Source: Bacteroidota bacterium
GTDB taxonomy: Bacteria; Bacteroidota; Ignavibacteria; Ignavibacteriales; Ignavibacteriaceae
Direction: 5' to 3'
Assembly: GCA_021824565.1 (NCBI GenBank)
Contig: JAKAKL010000050.1
Span: 1 to 64,000 of the forward strand
Length of the DNA stretch: 64,000 nucleotides
The position numbers were made by a program, and so were the translations under genes. Shown here piece after piece: positions 16,709 through 26,527 of this stretch (positions are counted from its first letter, which is position 1; the number at the start of each line of letters is the position of its first letter). Below the pieces are notes generated by a model. It saw nothing but the letters and a program-made list of their open reading frames with translations, had not been told where the DNA came from and did no database searches.

Positions 16709-16837
16709 TTAAATATTCTGGAATTTGTTAGTCTTTCTTTTTCTAATCCGGTAAAAGATGTATGATAGAAAAAGTGAAATAAAAGCTGCGCCGAAAAATA
16801 ATGCCGCTAAATAAACTGCCGACTTATAACTATCCAT
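16709..16837 (-). CDS. 42-residue single-span membrane protein (paralogue of previous gene)
   Basis: The ATG at 16837 has an AGGAGA site 5-6 bases ahead. The sequence is a hydrophobic helix (AVYLAALFFGAAFISLFLSYIFY) followed by a strongly basic tail (RIRKRKTNK). Its core aligns with the 36-residue protein encoded downstream. Two adjacent, related, well-initiated microproteins are unlikely by chance. Function is unknown. Confidence 0.7.
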   Translation of the reverse strand: MDSYKSAVYLAALFFGAAFISLFLSYIFYRIRKRKTNKFQNI

Positions 16838-17079
16838 TTCGTTCTCCTATCTTCGTCAATAAATTGAGAAGATAATATTAAATAACGTGAAAACAGAAAT
16901 AATTTATGTGCAAATAAAATGATATTAATTTCCGATGTAATGTATTTTTCGCCTAATGGCATTATCATCCGACAAAAGGAATAAATTAAAAGGCAAAATA
17001 TCTTTACAGAAATAATGTGAAAATTATTGCAGCATCATTAGAAAATTTTCTTTTTTGTTTTGTTATAACACAAAATAAA
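16838..17079. other. AT-rich intergenic region
   Basis: It presumably holds the promoter for the two tiny membrane protein genes (minus strand). I see no gene in it. Confidence 0.4.
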
Positions 17080-17104
17080 AAAGGCGGACGCCGGGTCCGC
17101 CTTT
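17080..17104 (-). terminator. Terminator after the multihaem cytochrome gene
   Basis: AAAGGCGGAC at 17080-17089 pairs perfectly with GTCCGCCTTT at 17095-17104, and an A-rich run at 17071-17080 gives the T-tract on the minus strand. It lies 29 bases after the cytochrome stop codon. Confidence 0.9.
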
Positions 17105-17132
17105 CAGTTAGGCATGACGAAACGGGGTCCCT

Positions 17133-19520
17133 TTATTTCATCAGTACCATTTTCTTAGTGTCTCTGAATGTTTTTGATCCGTCAAGCGAAGTAGCTTCGA
17201 TTGAATAGAAGTAAACACCCGAAGACATCTGTATTTTTGATGTATTTGTATTTAGAACAACTTCATGGTCGCCGGAAGATTGAACTCCGTTAACAAGTGT
17301 TTGTATAACCGAACCGGTAATTGAATATACGACAACCTTAACATTGCTTTCATAAGGCAATGAGAATTTAATTATTGTTGATGGGTTAAATGGATTCGGA
17401 TAATTCTGAGATAACTCATAATTTGTCGGTCCTGCATTTAGTGTTACATCTACCTCTTTCGACAAATGTGAAGTTCCATTTAAGTCAACCTGGTTTATAC
17501 GATATGCAACATTTCCATTTAAAGAAGATGTTGTATTATCTACAAAAGAATAGTTGGAAATTTTCGTGCTTGTTCCATTTCCATTCTTAAAGCCGATAGC
17601 TTTCCAGGACGATCCTACTTTTCTTTGAATCTCAAATCCTTTGTTATTGATTTCAGAAGCTGTTTCCCAGGAAATAACAACAGAGCCGTTAGCATAAGCG
17701 GCTTGCAATGATGTTAATTCAACAGGTGTAATGCCGCCAAGTGCAAATATAGCTGATTGCAATATTGCCGTTGTGTATTTTGGATTATGTACGCCGTAGC
17801 TTCCGTCATTCTTTACAAAATAATAAGTGTATATACCGCGAACAACATTTGGTTTATTCTTAACCAGCGAAGAATCATACATAAAGTTGCATGGTTCACC
17901 GCTTCCCTTTGAATCCAGAGGTAATAATGATTTCAGTTCACTTAACATACCCTGTACTTCAGTTTGGAATCCTTCGATCTTGCCGTTGCCATCTAAATCC
18001 GAATTTGCAAGAATGTCGTTAAATGAATTAATATTTGCGCCGTGGCAGCTTCTGCAGGCTACAACAAAATCTGTTGAAACGCCGCCGGTTGTATCAACCA
18101 TGCTCATAGCATGATTTGCACTGGAACCTTTGGTAGCCATGTGGCAGGTAGCGCAGGCATCTGTTGTTGCGCCGTGAGTCATTAAGCCTGTCAAACCATC
18201 ATTACCATATTGATAAGCATTCTGTCCGAAGAACATATCAGACTGTGGTCCATGATGCGGTCCAAAGCGATCTTTGAATCCATAATAAGGTGCTGTATTT
18301 GTTATTGTAGTATTAACATTATTTCTATCCTGATGGCATGTCATACAAATTTGACCCATGCCGCCGGAAGTAACAGCATAACCGTTCTTTAATGTTACGC
18401 TAACTTGGCGAAGACCTAAATTAGTACTGACATGCGGATCGTGGCAAGCCACACAAGAAATGGGCTTGGAACCATCTGCAGAACTAAATCCAGGTGTTGT
18501 TGGATTCTTTGCATATTTTACAAAAGCGCTTCCGCTATGGCACGGGAAGCATGAAGTTGATGTTGCATGCGATCCGGCTAACGGCATTGTTGCATGATTA
18601 GATGCTAAATAATATGCTCCTACCATATGATGCGTAGGTGCATTATGACATTGCAGGCACACTCCAGCATCAGTAGTAACATCTATATATGTAGGATCGC
18701 CATAATGTGTAACGTGTCCTGTCGCTGGTCCATGGCACTGTTCGCATTCAATTGAAGAGACATGATAAGCTGTTTGATATGGAGTAGTATTTAAAAGATT
18801 CCACGCTGTTTGGTCGCCCTGTAAAATTTGATAAGAACCGCTAACTAAAGTTGCGTTCTTAAACATCATTGTATCATATCCCGTTTGATGAGCTGCATAG
18901 CCAAAGTTTCCGTTATTCAAGCTTGGATCCCATCCGGTGGTATGGCATTTAACGCATGAAGCTGAATATGTACCAACCATTTGACCGTTTGTATTAGGAG
19001 CTACTTCAAGTTCTCCTGTAATTCCCTCTTGAAATATTTGCGCATGAGGAGTAGTTTTCCAGGTATCCCACTTATCTAAATCACCTGTATGGCACGGAGC
19101 GCAATTGTTCTGCGTAGTACAGCCATAATAAAGCTCTGCATATATTGTATCTACTGAAGGTGAGCCTGCGCTTCCAGTTACAGATAATACATACATACCA
19201 ACCAAATCAGGAGTAAAAATTGGATTCTGTATTGTAGTTGAATTAAAAGAACCGGTTGAGCCTGTAGGGCGTGATATTACTGACCATGTAAAACTTGTAA
19301 TAGTACCGGTAGTATCAGCCGTATAATAAACTTTAGAACCGACACCAACGACTCTTAATCCGCCTGATATTGGATAAGTGCCTGCAGGATAGGTTCCTAA
19401 TTGAGGTGGAGCCATAGCTAATCTTCTTGCCTTTACTGTTTGCGCAGAAGATGTTCCTAATGGTTCCAAAACCAGAAAACACAGCACTAAAGCTGTTAAA
19501 AGTAATCTAATTTGTTTCAT
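17133..19520 (-). CDS. Secreted nine-haem c-type cytochrome with T9SS sorting domain
   Basis: A 795-residue exported electron-transfer protein. After a signal peptide (to about residue 27) comes a PKD-like beta domain, then nine CxxCH haem motifs: CAPCH, CVKCH, CEQCH, CLQCH, CFPCH, CVACH, CMTCH, CATCH and CRSCH. A fibronectin-like domain (VELTSLQAAYANGSVVISWETASEINNKGFEIQRK) follows, and the T9SS sorting domain starts QNYPNPFNPSTIIKFSLP. The sorting domain indicates cell-surface or extracellular location, so extracellular electron transfer or surface reduction is plausible. No other electron-transport gene is adjacent, so the partner is unknown. Confidence 0.93.
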   Translation of the reverse strand: MKQIRLLLTALVLCFLVLEPLGTSSAQTVKARRLAMAPPQLGTYPAGTYPISGGLRVVGVGSKVYYTADTTGTITSFTWSVISRPTGSTGSFNSTTIQNPIFTPDLVGMYVLSVTGSAGSPSVDTIYAELYYGCTTQNNCAPCHTGDLDKWDTWKTTPHAQIFQEGITGELEVAPNTNGQMVGTYSASCVKCHTTGWDPSLNNGNFGYAAHQTGYDTMMFKNATLVSGSYQILQGDQTAWNLLNTTPYQTAYHVSSIECEQCHGPATGHVTHYGDPTYIDVTTDAGVCLQCHNAPTHHMVGAYYLASNHATMPLAGSHATSTSCFPCHSGSAFVKYAKNPTTPGFSSADGSKPISCVACHDPHVSTNLGLRQVSVTLKNGYAVTSGGMGQICMTCHQDRNNVNTTITNTAPYYGFKDRFGPHHGPQSDMFFGQNAYQYGNDGLTGLMTHGATTDACATCHMATKGSSANHAMSMVDTTGGVSTDFVVACRSCHGANINSFNDILANSDLDGNGKIEGFQTEVQGMLSELKSLLPLDSKGSGEPCNFMYDSSLVKNKPNVVRGIYTYYFVKNDGSYGVHNPKYTTAILQSAIFALGGITPVELTSLQAAYANGSVVISWETASEINNKGFEIQRKVGSSWKAIGFKNGNGTSTKISNYSFVDNTTSSLNGNVAYRINQVDLNGTSHLSKEVDVTLNAGPTNYELSQNYPNPFNPSTIIKFSLPYESNVKVVVYSITGSVIQTLVNGVQSSGDHEVVLNTNTSKIQMSSGVYFYSIEATSLDGSKTFRDTKKMVLMK

Positions 19521-19888
19521 AGGAAAGACCCATATGATTATTATAAAATGTTATTTATGTGACAAAATGTTGCAACAATCATACCGACAATGAATATAAA
19601 ATTAGATTAACTATTTTTTACTATTAGTTAGTAAATATAAATATAGTTTCCATTAAGTAAGAATTATATATTATGAATTTTCATTAGTGGGACTACATTT
19701 TATTTATATATTATTAAATTTTAAAATTTTATGTAATGAAAAATTAGTTGCTAAATACAAAATATTTTGAAAAGACAAGTATATTGCTTTTTGTAAATAG
19801 TCTTCTTTTCATTTGAGGTTTCTTTATTATATAGTAAATTACTTGCGTCAATATTTTTATTAAAGTTTTTTGTTTTTAGGAGTTTTTT
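19521..19888. promoter_or_regulatory. Divergent intergenic region between the cytochrome gene and purM
   Basis: This AT-rich stretch of 368 bp separates divergent genes and must hold both promoters. No clear consensus boxes are visible. An AGGAG at 19878-19882 is the ribosome site that supports the TTG start of purM at 19889. Confidence 0.5.
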
Positions 19889-20890
19889 TTGGACAGCACA
19901 TACAAATCAGCTGGCGTAGACATAGAAGCCGGTGACGAAACAGTAAGAAAGATTAAAGTCCATGCCAGATCAACTTTCGGCAAGAACGTTTTATCCGATA
20001 TTGGTTTATTCGGCGGATTTTATGAATTGGATTTATCCGGCTGTGCAAACCCCGTATTAGTTTCAAGCGTCGACGGAGTCGGTACGAAATTAAAGGTAGC
20101 CTTTATGACGAACACTCATAATACGGTTGGGCAGGACCTGGTTAATCATTGTGTAAACGATATTGCTGTATGCGGCGCTAAGCCTCTTTATTTTTTAGAC
20201 TACCTTGCTTTTGGAAAATTAAACCCGGAAACTGCCGAAAAAATAGTAGAAGGATTTTCAAAAGCTTGCCGCGAGAATTCATGCGCACTGATCGGAGGCG
20301 AAACTGCTGAGATGCCCGGATTATATGATGAAAATGAATATGACATGTCGGGAACAATTGTCGGCATCGTGGATAAATCAAAAATTATAAACGGAAGCCA
20401 TATTAAAGAAGGCGATATTTTAATCGGTTATTCCTCTAACGGGCTTCACACAAACGGATACTCACTTGCTAGAAAAGTATTGTTTGATAAATATTCCGTT
20501 CAGACAAAACTTGATACATTGACTAAAACTCTCGGCGAAGAATTATTGAATGTGCACAAATCTTATTTGAAACTTATAGAGCATCTTAAAGAAAATATTT
20601 CTATAAAAGGATTCTCACATATAACAGGCGGCGGAATCGTAGGAAATACTAACCGTATATTACCCAAAGGACTGCAACTAAAAATAGACTGGAACGCATG
20701 GCAGTGGCTTGAAATATTTAAAGTAATTAAAGATGCCGGAAAAATTTCTGATGAAGAAATGCGGCTTGTATTTAATCTCGGAATCGGTTTAATAGCGGTC
20801 GTGGCAAAAGAAGATGCTGCAAAAGTAATTGATCTTTCCGGAGACTTAAATGAAGCGGCAGCGGTAATCGGCGAAGTAGTTAAAATTTAA
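19889..20890 (+). CDS. purM: Phosphoribosylformylglycinamidine cyclo-ligase (AIR synthetase)
   Basis: PurM makes aminoimidazole ribotide from FGAM and ATP in purine synthesis. The 333 residues match the family length of about 340. Typical segments are present: YKSAGVDIEAGDE at the N-terminus, SSVDGVGTKLKVA, NHCVNDIAVCGAKPLYFLDY, ALIGGETAEMPG, GYSSNGLHTNGYSLAR and ITGGGIVGNTNRILP. The TTG start is accepted because AGGAG lies six bases ahead and the N-terminus is complete. Confidence 0.97.
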   Translation: MDSTYKSAGVDIEAGDETVRKIKVHARSTFGKNVLSDIGLFGGFYELDLSGCANPVLVSSVDGVGTKLKVAFMTNTHNTVGQDLVNHCVNDIAVCGAKPLYFLDYLAFGKLNPETAEKIVEGFSKACRENSCALIGGETAEMPGLYDENEYDMSGTIVGIVDKSKIINGSHIKEGDILIGYSSNGLHTNGYSLARKVLFDKYSVQTKLDTLTKTLGEELLNVHKSYLKLIEHLKENISIKGFSHITGGGIVGNTNRILPKGLQLKIDWNAWQWLEIFKVIKDAGKISDEEMRLVFNLGIGLIAVVAKEDAAKVIDLSGDLNEAAAVIGEVVKI

Positions 20891-20904
20891 TCAAACCATT
20901 TTGG

Positions 20905-21432
20905 ATGATGAATCGGAAAAAATATTTTTCATTTCTTTTCATCTTAATTTCGTTGCAAGTTCTAACCGGGTGCGGAAAAGGAATTTCGCCCGCATCTGCA
21001 GAATCGGAACAACAAAAAGCTGGTTTTAGCGGGACCATTACTTTTGTCGGAACATGGCCCGACAGCGTTCAACGTACGCATTTAGTTGTCTTCAAAAGTC
21101 CGCTTAATTCTATCGGCGACTTTAATATTTTGAATCTAAGTTATCTTAGTTTATCCATCCCTGCCGGAACAAAGAGTATTAATTTTAGCTCGCTTGATTC
21201 TTCCTATGTTCCAATTGGACCGGGAGAATATTCTTATATTGCAGTCGCACAATCTAAAACGCCTCAGGTTTCATTTAACCGCGCAGACTGGTACGTTGTC
21301 GGAGTTTATTACGCAAATGGAGATACTACAAAGCCCGGGAAATTAATTATTCCCGAAAATACTGTTGTTAGTAATATTAATATCACTTGCGATTTTAATC
21401 ATCTGCCGCCTCAGCCGCCTGGAGGGAATTAA
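20905..21432 (+). CDS. Putative lipoprotein of unknown function
   Basis: A 175-residue protein with a basic N-terminus, hydrophobic stretch and lipobox LTGC (Cys near residue 23), so it should be a lipidated envelope protein. The rest is beta-rich with no recognised motif and ends in a proline/glycine tail (PPQPPGGN). It lies 14 bp after purM and 10 bp before the TonB receptor start, so it may be an accessory lipoprotein of that receptor. Confidence 0.8.
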   Translation: MMNRKKYFSFLFILISLQVLTGCGKGISPASAESEQQKAGFSGTITFVGTWPDSVQRTHLVVFKSPLNSIGDFNILNLSYLSLSIPAGTKSINFSSLDSSYVPIGPGEYSYIAVAQSKTPQVSFNRADWYVVGVYYANGDTTKPGKLIIPENTVVSNINITCDFNHLPPQPPGGN

Positions 21433-21442
21433 AAACCCGCTT

Positions 21443-23611
21443 ATGAAGATTCTTTTTACAGTAATATATTTTTATTCTTTATCAGTTCTGATCTTCGCGC
21501 AAAATTATAATTTAGGCGGTTCAGTTCAAGATTCAACAGGACAGCCGGTTGTCGGCGCAAATGTATTATTATCCGGGACAAAGATTGGAAGAGTTTCAGA
21601 TCTATCGGGTAAATTTTCTTTTCAAAATTTAAAACCTGGAAAATACTCGCTTGATATTTCATGCATCGGTTATTCAACTTTAAAAGTTCCGGATATTATT
21701 TTAAAAAATAAATCCGTTTCTCTGATATTGATTTTACACCAGGTAGCAATTCAAGCAGAGCAGGTAGTTGTTACAGCAAGCAAGTATGAACAAGAAATCG
21801 GGAATCTTCCAGTAAGCGCCGAAATAATTTCATCGAATGAATTTTTTAAAAAAGACATTACAAATTTGTCCGATGCTATGCGTTACGCACCCGGCGTCAG
21901 CATGATTGATGATCAAATAAGCATACGCGGCTCAAGCGGTTACAGCAGAGGCGTGGGAACACGTGTGCTGCTGGAAATTGACGGCATTCCTTATTACGCA
22001 GGAGACAACGGCGACATATCTTGGGAAGCAATACCCGTTAATGCGATTGATCATGTTGAAATAATTAAAGGAGCGGCAAGTTCGCTTTACGGATCTTCGG
22101 CAATTGGAGGAGTTGTAAACGTAATTACGAAAAATATTCCCCGGCAGCCGACAACTTATCTTAAGACTAACTTTGGTTTTTATGACAAACCTTCCTATTC
22201 AATTTGGGATTGGTCTAAAGAATTAAGAACGTACACAGGCTTAACTCTTTCTCATTCAGAAAAAATTGGAAAGCTTGGACTCGCATTTTCTATTTCAAGA
22301 TTATCAGATATGAGCTACGAACAAAGCGGATTTTATACGCGTTATGTAGGATTTATAAAAGGCGATTATGATTTTTCTTCCAGCTCGGCTTTATCTTTCT
22401 TCTTTAACAGCTTAAATCAAGATCACGGAAATTTTTTATACTGGAAAGACTCGCGCAACGCACTTGTCCCGCCGGACGCTGATCAAGGAGAAAGCGTTTT
22501 TTCAGATAGATATATGTTCGGAGCGGAATATAAAAATATTATTTCTCAAAATGTTTTTTTCAATTTTAGAGGAAGCTATTATAATACATACTGGCACGAT
22601 CAAACTTCATCTTATAATTCTTCAAAGACAAATTTGTTTCGAGGCGAAGCACAGATAACGGCGAGTGTCAGTAAAAGCGCTGTATTAATCTCCGGGATCG
22701 AAGCAACTACTTCAAAAGTGAATTCAAATATTTTCAGCACCCCGTCTGCCTACACGTTTGGAGTTTATTCTCAATTTGATTTCAAGCCTGAAGGAGCATT
22801 TTCAATATCAACAGGAATCAGATTTGATTTAAGCAAGCTTGATACCCTTGCGGAAACAAATGCGGTTTCTCCTAAGCTTGGCTTAAATTATAGACTGTCC
22901 GGAAAACTGTCTCTGCGTGCTTCTATCGGCACAGGCTTTCGCGCTCCGACTTTAGCCGAAGCATACACTTCCACTTCTGCCGGAGGTCTTGTAATTAAAC
23001 CCAACCCTTATGTAAAGCCGGAAAAAAGTTTGAATGTCGAATTCGGAACAAACTACCAGCTAACGGATTTTATAAATATTGATGCCGCAATTTTTCAGAA
23101 CGAATTTTATAATTTTATTGAGCCCGCAGTTGATCCGAAAGACGGATTAGTATTTTTTAACAACGTTACACGCGCAAGGATTCAAGGCGCTGAACTGAAT
23201 ATGAACGGCGGCTTTCTTTCAAACAAGCTGCACTTTTCACTTAATTATATTTATCTCTGGGCAAGAGATCTTCAACTTAATCAAGCCTTAAAATACCGAC
23301 CGCGAAATTCAGTTACGGCAAGTATGGATTATAATTTTTCCAATTTTGATTTCGGCGCCGATTTCAGATACTGGAGCCGTGTTGAACAGATGGACTTTGA
23401 ACTTGTCGACCTTGGCTTACTTAAAGATGGAAGAGATCGAGTTGCTGTTTACGTTCTTGATCTGCGCGCAGGCTCGGCATTTATTTTTTTAGAAATTCCA
23501 TTTAAAGCTTCGCTGAATATCAACAATGTTTTAAATTATAATTATGTCGAGTTAATCGGCAACCTCGCTCCAATTAGGAATTATTCTCTTAGCCTCGAAT
23601 TTTCCTTTTAA
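21443..23611 (+). CDS. TonB-dependent receptor with carboxypeptidase-like N-terminal domain
   Basis: An outer-membrane receptor of 722 residues. The start chosen is ATG 21443 (MKILFTVIYFYSLSVLIFAQ, a signal peptide); the frame extends further upstream without support. A CarboxypepD_reg-like domain (NLGGSVQDSTGQPVVGANVLLSGTK) precedes the plug (VSMIDDQISIRGSSGYSRGVGTRVLLEIDGIP ... VEIIKGAASSLYGSSAIGGVVNVITK) and a beta-barrel ending in a C-terminal Phe (LSLEFSF). The substrate is not clear; the preceding lipoprotein gene may belong to the same uptake unit. The architecture suggests import of a metal chelate, vitamin or small glycan. Confidence 0.92.
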   Translation: MKILFTVIYFYSLSVLIFAQNYNLGGSVQDSTGQPVVGANVLLSGTKIGRVSDLSGKFSFQNLKPGKYSLDISCIGYSTLKVPDIILKNKSVSLILILHQVAIQAEQVVVTASKYEQEIGNLPVSAEIISSNEFFKKDITNLSDAMRYAPGVSMIDDQISIRGSSGYSRGVGTRVLLEIDGIPYYAGDNGDISWEAIPVNAIDHVEIIKGAASSLYGSSAIGGVVNVITKNIPRQPTTYLKTNFGFYDKPSYSIWDWSKELRTYTGLTLSHSEKIGKLGLAFSISRLSDMSYEQSGFYTRYVGFIKGDYDFSSSSALSFFFNSLNQDHGNFLYWKDSRNALVPPDADQGESVFSDRYMFGAEYKNIISQNVFFNFRGSYYNTYWHDQTSSYNSSKTNLFRGEAQITASVSKSAVLISGIEATTSKVNSNIFSTPSAYTFGVYSQFDFKPEGAFSISTGIRFDLSKLDTLAETNAVSPKLGLNYRLSGKLSLRASIGTGFRAPTLAEAYTSTSAGGLVIKPNPYVKPEKSLNVEFGTNYQLTDFINIDAAIFQNEFYNFIEPAVDPKDGLVFFNNVTRARIQGAELNMNGGFLSNKLHFSLNYIYLWARDLQLNQALKYRPRNSVTASMDYNFSNFDFGADFRYWSRVEQMDFELVDLGLLKDGRDRVAVYVLDLRAGSAFIFLEIPFKASLNINNVLNYNYVELIGNLAPIRNYSLSLEFSF

Positions 23612-23673
23612 AATTTCAAGTGTTAAATTTGTTAAAAATTATATAAAAGAAATTCGCACCGGATAAGTTTATT

Positions 23674-25035
23674 ATGTTTATCGATACACACGCACATTTG
23701 TTCTATCCTAATTTTGAAAATGATCTGGATGATGTTATAAAAAATTCTGTCGAAGCAGGCGTTGATAAAATTATTGTTCCCGCAACGGATATTCCGACAT
23801 CGGAGAAAGTTTTAGAGCTTGTAAAAAAATATGATTTTATTTACGGCGCCGTAGGAGTTCATCCCCACGACACTAAAGATTGGTCCAATGAATTAATTGA
23901 AAAGATAGAACAGCTTGCTGATCATGATAAAATTGTCGCCATCGGAGAAATCGGTCTTGATTATCATTATGATTTTTCTCCGAAAGATAAACAGATTGAA
24001 GCTTTTAAGGCGCAGATTGAGCTTGCAATAAAAATTAACAAGCCGGTAATAATTCATAACCGTGAATCGGATGAAGATATGATGAAAATTATTCGATCAT
24101 ATGCCGATACGAATTTGAGGGCGCAGTTTCACTGCTTCAATGGCTCGTTGGACAATGCTAAAGAGATTGTTAAGATGAATCATTTCATCTCATTCACAGG
24201 CAATATTACTTTTAAAAATGCGGACAGCGTAAGAAACATAGCTTCCAATATTAGCGTCGAACACATAATGCTTGAGACTGACTCTCCGTTTATGACTCCC
24301 GAACCTCACCGAGGCAAACGAAATGAACCGGCTTACGTAAAATATGTTGCTGAAAAGATTGCAGAAGTTCACCGGTTAAAAGTCGAAGACATTGCCCGGG
24401 TAACTTCGTTCAATGTATTCAGGATGTTTGGGATCGGCAATAAACCTGAGACAAGTTTTACTTACGTAATCGGCGATAACCTTTATTTAAATATAACAAA
24501 CAGATGCAATGCTCATTGTACGTTCTGCGACAGGAACGGCGAAGCGGAAGTAAGCGGCTATAATTTGAAAATGAGTAAAAATGAAGAGCCGGATGCAGAA
24601 TATTATATTAAAGAAATCGGCGACCCGGCAAAATATAATGAAATAATTTTCTGCGGTTACGGCGAGCCTACAATCCGCTGGCAGACAGTAAAAGAAGTTG
24701 CGAGACATATTAAAGAAGCAGGCGGAAAGACGCGGCTAAATACAAACGGTCACGGCAGTTTAATTAATAAAAAAGATATAACCCCGGAATTCAAAGGATT
24801 GATTGATACTGTTTCCATCAGCTTAAACAGCGGCGATCCGCGCCAGTATGCAGAAATGATGGGACTCGATACAAATCATTTTAATGAAATGATCATGTTT
24901 GCTAAGAACGCAAGAAAATTTGCTGGACACGTGGTAATGACTATTGTTTCCGTTGATAATGTTGACGTTGAACGAGCAAGAAAAGTCGCCGAAGAAAAAA
25001 TCGGCGCCGAATTTAGAATTAGACATTTCTTTTAA
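23674..25035 (+). CDS. TatD-type metallohydrolase fused to a radical SAM domain
   Basis: A 453-residue two-domain protein. Residues 1-258 are a TatD nuclease-like metal hydrolase (DTHAHLF, IGEIGLDYHYDFSP, IIHNRESDED, FHCFNG, LETDSPFMTPEPHRG). Residues 262-453 are a radical SAM domain with the 4Fe-4S motif CNAHCTFC (C-x3-C-x2-C) and a CGYGEPT glycine-rich segment. Radical SAM proteins linked to TatD are a known family, usually as neighbouring genes or as this fusion; the joint reaction is not established as far as I know. The C-terminus (RIRHFF) is complete. Confidence 0.93.
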   Translation: MFIDTHAHLFYPNFENDLDDVIKNSVEAGVDKIIVPATDIPTSEKVLELVKKYDFIYGAVGVHPHDTKDWSNELIEKIEQLADHDKIVAIGEIGLDYHYDFSPKDKQIEAFKAQIELAIKINKPVIIHNRESDEDMMKIIRSYADTNLRAQFHCFNGSLDNAKEIVKMNHFISFTGNITFKNADSVRNIASNISVEHIMLETDSPFMTPEPHRGKRNEPAYVKYVAEKIAEVHRLKVEDIARVTSFNVFRMFGIGNKPETSFTYVIGDNLYLNITNRCNAHCTFCDRNGEAEVSGYNLKMSKNEEPDAEYYIKEIGDPAKYNEIIFCGYGEPTIRWQTVKEVARHIKEAGGKTRLNTNGHGSLINKKDITPEFKGLIDTVSISLNSGDPRQYAEMMGLDTNHFNEMIMFAKNARKFAGHVVMTIVSVDNVDVERARKVAEEKIGAEFRIRHFF

Positions 25036-25074
25036 ATCAATTTTATTTCTTCATAAATCTTTTCAAAATTATCG

Positions 25075-26505
25075 ATGAAAAAAAAGCTGCTTATCTTTTT
25101 ATTTTTTTGCACAGCCGCGCTTGCGCAAAATTCCATAAGTGAATTAGCTTCAAGAATTGATTCTGTATATGGTAATCACTTTCTTAAAAGCTCTGTCATG
25201 GGAGTTGATGTTATTGATCTTACTTCGGGCAAAACTTTACTCCAAAAATACGAAAAGATGCTTTTAACGCCGGCGTCAAATTTAAAAATAATTACAACGG
25301 CGGCTGGGCTTTTATTTCTGCATCCAGATTATAACTTTCAAACCTCTGTTTATTATACCGGCGAAATTATTAACGGTACTCTTTACGGAAGCCTATTTGT
25401 AAAAGGCGGAGGCGACCCGGAGTTTTCAACTTCTGATCTTGAAAAAATTTCCGCCGTAATTAAAAAACTTAGAATCAAAGAAATAACAGGGAATCTTTAC
25501 GGCGATGTTTCAATGATGGATTCATTGTTCTGGGGCAACGGATGGATGTGGGACGATGATCCTTCTACCGACGCGCCTTATCTGACTCCGCTCGACATTA
25601 ATGCAAATGCAATTGGTGTTATTGTAAAAGGATCAAAGTTAGGAGATAAAGGGAGTGTCGAATTAATCCCGCGGAATAATTTCATAAAAGTTTTTAATCA
25701 GTCCACAACTGTTCCTGCCGACAGCCCATCTGCTTTGATTGTAACGAGAGACTGGCTGAACAGGAAAAATAAAATTCTTATCAGCGGCGGAGTAAAATTA
25801 TCCGTACCGGATTCTTTAATCGATACCACATGGATAAATATTTATAAACCGGAAAATTTTTTCTTATCATTGCTGAAAGAAAAATTAGAAGAAGACGGAA
25901 TTACAGTGACCGGGAAAAATTATATTGCCGTTACGCCGGATTATGCTAAAAATATTTTTAATATTAATAGAACTTTGGATTCCGTAATTATTTATACAAA
26001 CAAAATCAGCTACAATCTCGGCGCAGAGATGATCCTTTATTCGCTTGCAGAAAAATTTTACGGAAAGCCTGCGCACTGGCAGAACGGAGTTAGTATGATC
26101 GACAGTTTAATTTCTTTATGCGGGCTTGATCCGAAAGATTACAGAATTGTCGACGGCTCCGGCGTATCGCACTATAATTTAATTTCCACGGAGCTTATTA
26201 CCGCGATTCTAAAATATTTTTATTCAAACAACCCGGAACTATTTAAAATACTTTATTCATCTTTCCCAGTCGCAGGAGTCGATGGGACTTTAAGAAACAG
26301 GATGAAAAATTCCCCGGCAGAAAATAACGTGCATGGAAAGACCGGCTCGCTCAGCGGCGCTTCAAGTCTAAGCGGCTTTCTGCACTCCGCCAACAATCAT
26401 CTTGTAGCTTTCAGTATTATAATAAATAATTTTGTTCAAAGCTCTTCAAAAGCAAGAGACATTCAGGATGAAATATGCAACATCCTTTGCGGCATGAACT
26501 TCTAA
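25075..26505 (+). CDS. dacB: D-alanyl-D-alanine carboxypeptidase/endopeptidase (PBP4, S13 family)
   Basis: This 476-residue penicillin-binding protein cuts peptidoglycan cross-links and terminal D-Ala in the periplasm. A signal peptide (to about residue 18) is followed by the three active-site motifs: SxxK as SNLK at 68-71, SxN as SYN (in NKISYNLGAEM) and KTG in HGKTGSLSG. The large insert between the first and second motif is typical of class C PBP4 enzymes. It lies in a plus-strand run between the TatD/radical SAM fusion and prmA. Confidence 0.95.
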   Translation: MKKKLLIFLFFCTAALAQNSISELASRIDSVYGNHFLKSSVMGVDVIDLTSGKTLLQKYEKMLLTPASNLKIITTAAGLLFLHPDYNFQTSVYYTGEIINGTLYGSLFVKGGGDPEFSTSDLEKISAVIKKLRIKEITGNLYGDVSMMDSLFWGNGWMWDDDPSTDAPYLTPLDINANAIGVIVKGSKLGDKGSVELIPRNNFIKVFNQSTTVPADSPSALIVTRDWLNRKNKILISGGVKLSVPDSLIDTTWINIYKPENFFLSLLKEKLEEDGITVTGKNYIAVTPDYAKNIFNINRTLDSVIIYTNKISYNLGAEMILYSLAEKFYGKPAHWQNGVSMIDSLISLCGLDPKDYRIVDGSGVSHYNLISTELITAILKYFYSNNPELFKILYSSFPVAGVDGTLRNRMKNSPAENNVHGKTGSLSGASSLSGFLHSANNHLVAFSIIINNFVQSSSKARDIQDEICNILCGMNF

Positions 26506-26527
26506 AAAAAATATTAGGAAATTTTCA

